From NCBI RefSeq assembly GCF_042684705.1, contig NZ_JBHULZ010000008.1, positions 62,001-126,000 of the forward strand: 64,000 nt of DNA, in the 5' to 3' direction. The notes beneath the pieces were generated by a model. The model made no database searches. It saw only the letters and a program-made list of their open reading frames with translations, and was not told the DNA's origin. Positions 62,132 through 64,000 of the stretch are shown piece after piece (the stretch's first letter is position 1; each line of letters begins with the position of its first letter). Origin of the DNA: Mesonia sediminis (GTDB lineage: Bacteria; Bacteroidota; Bacteroidia; Flavobacteriales; Flavobacteriaceae). The translations under genes were made by a program, and so were the position numbers.

Positions 62132-62668
62132 ATGCGTTACCTTATCATCTTTTTCTTATTCATATGCACTTACCAAATGGGTTTGGCACAAGACTTCAAA
62201 GATCTAGATGAAAGCCCTATGGACGTAAGCGTAATTCGAAATACCGACAACTCGCCGTTGGCTCGAATTATTTACAGTCGTCCTCGTAAAAAGGATAGAG
62301 AAATTTTTGGTGCGCTGGTTCCGTTTAATCAAGTTTGGCGCACGGGCGCCAATGAGTCTACAGAGATTACTCTTTATGAAGAGTTGTATATTAACGGTAT
62401 TTGTCTAGACCCGGGCACGTATAGTCTATATACTATTCCAGGCCCTAAAATTTGGACGGTAATTTTTAATGAAGCTCAAAATGCTTGGGGTGCCTTTAAT
62501 TATAACGAAAAGCTTGATGCCCTTAGAGTAAAGGTTCCTGCGCAAAGAGCGGCTAGTATAATCGAAGTTTTCTCTATAGCCTTTCAGCCGGCCCAAAACG
62601 GTATCAATTTATTCATAGGCTGGGACGATACTTTTATAAAGATTCCTTTTAAAAAAACTTTAGATTAA
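62132..62668 (+). CDS. DUF2911 domain exported protein
   Basis: The 178-residue protein has a signal peptide cut after MGLAQ (about residue 19). The body fits DUF2911: SPLARIIYSRPRKKDREIFGALVPFNQVWRTGANESTEITLYEEL, LDPGTYSLYTIPG and AWGAFNYNEKLDALRV. The fold is probably a beta sandwich and the place periplasmic or outer membrane. Its role is unknown. It converges with queE, the 3' ends overlapping by 4 bases. Confidence 0.88.
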   Translation: MRYLIIFFLFICTYQMGLAQDFKDLDESPMDVSVIRNTDNSPLARIIYSRPRKKDREIFGALVPFNQVWRTGANESTEITLYEELYINGICLDPGTYSLYTIPGPKIWTVIFNEAQNAWGAFNYNEKLDALRVKVPAQRAASIIEVFSIAFQPAQNGINLFIGWDDTFIKIPFKKTLD

Positions 62669-63297
62669 GGTATATTAAGATATTTATGGGTTTGCAATGA
62701 GATTTTCCATTTAGGATTTTGCATTACATAATCAACCATAAGCGGAATCATCTTATCTCTAACGCTCCATTCTGGCTGCAAATATAAAATACAATCCTCG
62801 CCTACTTGAGCAGCTTGTTCTTCTGCGAATTTAAAATCGTGTTTATTGTAAACAATTACCTTAAGCTCATTTGCGCGTTTATAAGCTTCTAAAGTTGGTA
62901 ATTTATTTTTCTTTGGCGATAGGCAAAACCAATCCCAAACTCCAGTAACTTCATAGGCGCCAGAAGTTTCAATATGGGTATTGCCACCCCCTTGTTTAAT
63001 GGCTTCCGTAATAGGATTCATGTTCCACATTAAAGGCTCTCCCCCTGTTACAACAACAGTTTTGCTATTATCTAAGGCTTTCTTAACAATACTTGAGGTC
63101 AAACTTGGCGGATGCTTTTCTGCGTCCCAGCTTTCTTTAACATCACACCAATGACAGCCTACATCACAACCTCCAATTCGTATAAAATAAGCGGCTATCC
63201 CCTTATAAAAACCCTCTCCTTGTATGGTGTAGAATTCTTCCATCAAGGGTAACATTTCGCCCGTACTTACCAGTTTTTCCTGTTCTTTCTTTGTCAT
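62665..63297 (-). CDS. queE: 7-carboxy-7-deazaguanine synthase
   Basis: QueE is a radical SAM enzyme that converts 6-carboxytetrahydropterin to 7-carboxy-7-deazaguanine, the core of queuosine. It starts at ATG 63297 (MTKKEQEKL), three codons inside the longest frame, giving 210 residues. The cluster motif GGCDVGCHWCD supplies Cys44, Cys48 and Cys51 (CxxxCxxC). FYTIQGEGFYKG, VVTGGEPL and ETSGAYEV complete the QueE pattern. FolE, earlier in the window, provides the dihydroneopterin precursor. Confidence 0.93.
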   Translation of the reverse strand: MTKKEQEKLVSTGEMLPLMEEFYTIQGEGFYKGIAAYFIRIGGCDVGCHWCDVKESWDAEKHPPSLTSSIVKKALDNSKTVVVTGGEPLMWNMNPITEAIKQGGGNTHIETSGAYEVTGVWDWFCLSPKKNKLPTLEAYKRANELKVIVYNKHDFKFAEEQAAQVGEDCILYLQPEWSVRDKMIPLMVDYVMQNPKWKISLQTHKYLNIP

Positions 63298-63384
63298 AGG
63301 CTGCAAAGATAAACAATACCCTTTTTAAAAAATAGACTTACCAAATATTATATGCTTAAATTTCTTGAACCAAGTTAGTATTAC

Positions 63385-63392
63385 TAATTTTG
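63385..63392 (+). promoter_or_regulatory. -7 box for the downstream lipoprotein gene
   Basis: TAATTTTG is a full TAnnTTTG match, with TTG about 19 bases upstream at 63364; the ATG is 20 bases downstream. Confidence 0.5.
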
Positions 63393-63412
63393 CAGCTTAA
63401 TTTTTTACTTTT

Positions 63413-63964
63413 ATGAGACTTTTTAGCGCCTTATCAATTATCCTTGTATTAAATGCCTGTCAACCCTCAAAAACCGACCAATCCTTATTGATTCAGCCTA
63501 ACCAAATTGGCTTATTACAAAAAGACACGCCCATATACACCTTAGACTCTATATTTAAAAATGATTCGGTTGTAAAGCGGCGCATTAATAGTAGGTTTAG
63601 TAGTCAAGATGAATTTATCGTATACTCAAAAGAAGGTCGGGAACGTCTGGTTTTAATTCCCAAAAATGATTTTGATTCTACAAGTACTGTAGCCAACATT
63701 CAAATAAAAGACTCTTTATTTCACACTGCGAAAGGAATCTCTATACAATCTACTTTTAGAAAAATTCAAGAACACTATAAAATTTCGCGTATTGAAAATA
63801 CGCTACGCACAGCGGTAATTTTTCTAAACGAGCAGAATCTATACTTAAGCATCGATAAAGAATTTGTAAGCGGAGATGCCAAATACAATACCAATTTACC
63901 CATTGCACCCAGTCAAATTCAAGATCAAGCAACAATCAAACACCTTTATTTAGGATGGGACTAA
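63413..63964 (+). CDS. Hypothetical lipoprotein
   Basis: The 183-residue protein has a short lipoprotein signal ending LNAC, with Cys16, and a soluble body with no known motif. The pattern QPNQIGLLQKDTPIYTLDSIFKND and GISIQSTFRKIQEHYKI, then TLRTAVIFLNEQNLYLSIDKEF, suggests a small alpha/beta domain. It is probably periplasmic-facing. The next gene begins inside its last codons. Function unknown. Confidence 0.65.
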   Translation: MRLFSALSIILVLNACQPSKTDQSLLIQPNQIGLLQKDTPIYTLDSIFKNDSVVKRRINSRFSSQDEFIVYSKEGRERLVLIPKNDFDSTSTVANIQIKDSLFHTAKGISIQSTFRKIQEHYKISRIENTLRTAVIFLNEQNLYLSIDKEFVSGDAKYNTNLPIAPSQIQDQATIKHLYLGWD

Positions 63965-64000
63965 GCGGTAATTACCAGATTTGGTTATTGCTTATGGGGT
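63955..64000 (+). CDS. Start of a further gene, cut by the window edge
   Basis: An ATG at 63955 overlaps the end of the lipoprotein gene by 10 bases and opens a frame to the window end, starting MGLSGNYQIWLLLMG. The hydrophobic start suggests a membrane protein. Too short to identify. Confidence 0.4.
   Translation, partial: MGLSGNYQIWLLLMG

Overview
The window is a stretch of chromosome from a low-GC member of the Bacteroidota, most likely a marine Flavobacteriaceae species. The evidence is the Bacteroidota-type -7 boxes (TAnnTTTG) in front of many genes, the tmRNA tag GENNYALAA, a structured RNA resembling the Flavo-1 motif, a fused SecDF, an archaeal/eukaryal-type prolyl-tRNA synthetase, and families largely typical of this phylum (DUF4293, DUF6588, DUF1599, DUF2911, BT_3928-like). 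Genes are densely packed, often overlapping by a few bases. Start codons were moved inward where a conserved N-terminus or a promoter demanded it.

Region by region. 1-9.4 kb: a truncated giant TPR protein, ftsE, then a convergent surface-polysaccharide block (two GT2 and one GT4 glycosyltransferase, a phosphoethanolamine-transferase-like sulfatase-fold membrane protein and a Wzx-type flippase). 9.5-15 kb: typA, kdsA (Kdo synthesis, agreeing with the LPS block), a secreted nuclease-family lipoprotein and an alanine-dehydrogenase-like oxidoreductase. In the convergent gap at 12.6 kb lies an array of four TTGTACAA palindromes spaced exactly 22 bp apart. 15-17.2 kb: a promoter, a Flavo-1-like RNA, tmRNA, then a gene-poor and apparently decayed stretch with one lipoprotein and the broken start of a type I restriction hsdM gene. 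17.2-19 kb: a TPP riboswitch controlling a PnuC-family (probably PnuT) thiamine transporter and an acyl-CoA-dehydrogenase-like flavoprotein. 19.7-25.1 kb: a sodium:solute symporter, then a light-dependent DNA-repair operon (flavin reductase, DUF2256, cryptochrome-DASH, iron-sulfur (6-4) photolyase). 25.2-30 kb: a LytTR response regulator and TPR histidine kinase, prmA, clpS and a ZIP transporter. 30-32.9 kb: an uncharacterised radical-SAM/TIGR03915-type DNA-repair gene pair divergent from a LexA-like self-cleaving repressor, with clustered palindromes between them. 33-45 kb: ompW-like, tpiA, a DppB-type permease, a BT_3928-like protein, DUF1599, folP, cdaA, an MsbA-type ABC exporter, truA, a phosphodiesterase, DUF4293, rho, rpsT and two identical tRNA-Glu genes. 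45-64 kb: proS, a Ser/Arg-rich lipoprotein with a FadL-like porin, folE, cysS, yidD, lgt, secDF, mdh, two DUF6588 paralogues, gyrB, DUF2911, queE, a small lipoprotein and the first codons of a further gene.

Most of the window is conserved housekeeping sequence. The parts that stand out are the LexA-like/radical-SAM repair module at 30-33 kb, the photolyase operon at 21.5-25 kb, the riboswitch operon at 17-19 kb and the non-coding elements at 12.6, 15.1 and 19.3 kb. No CRISPR array, intact transposase or integrase was found.
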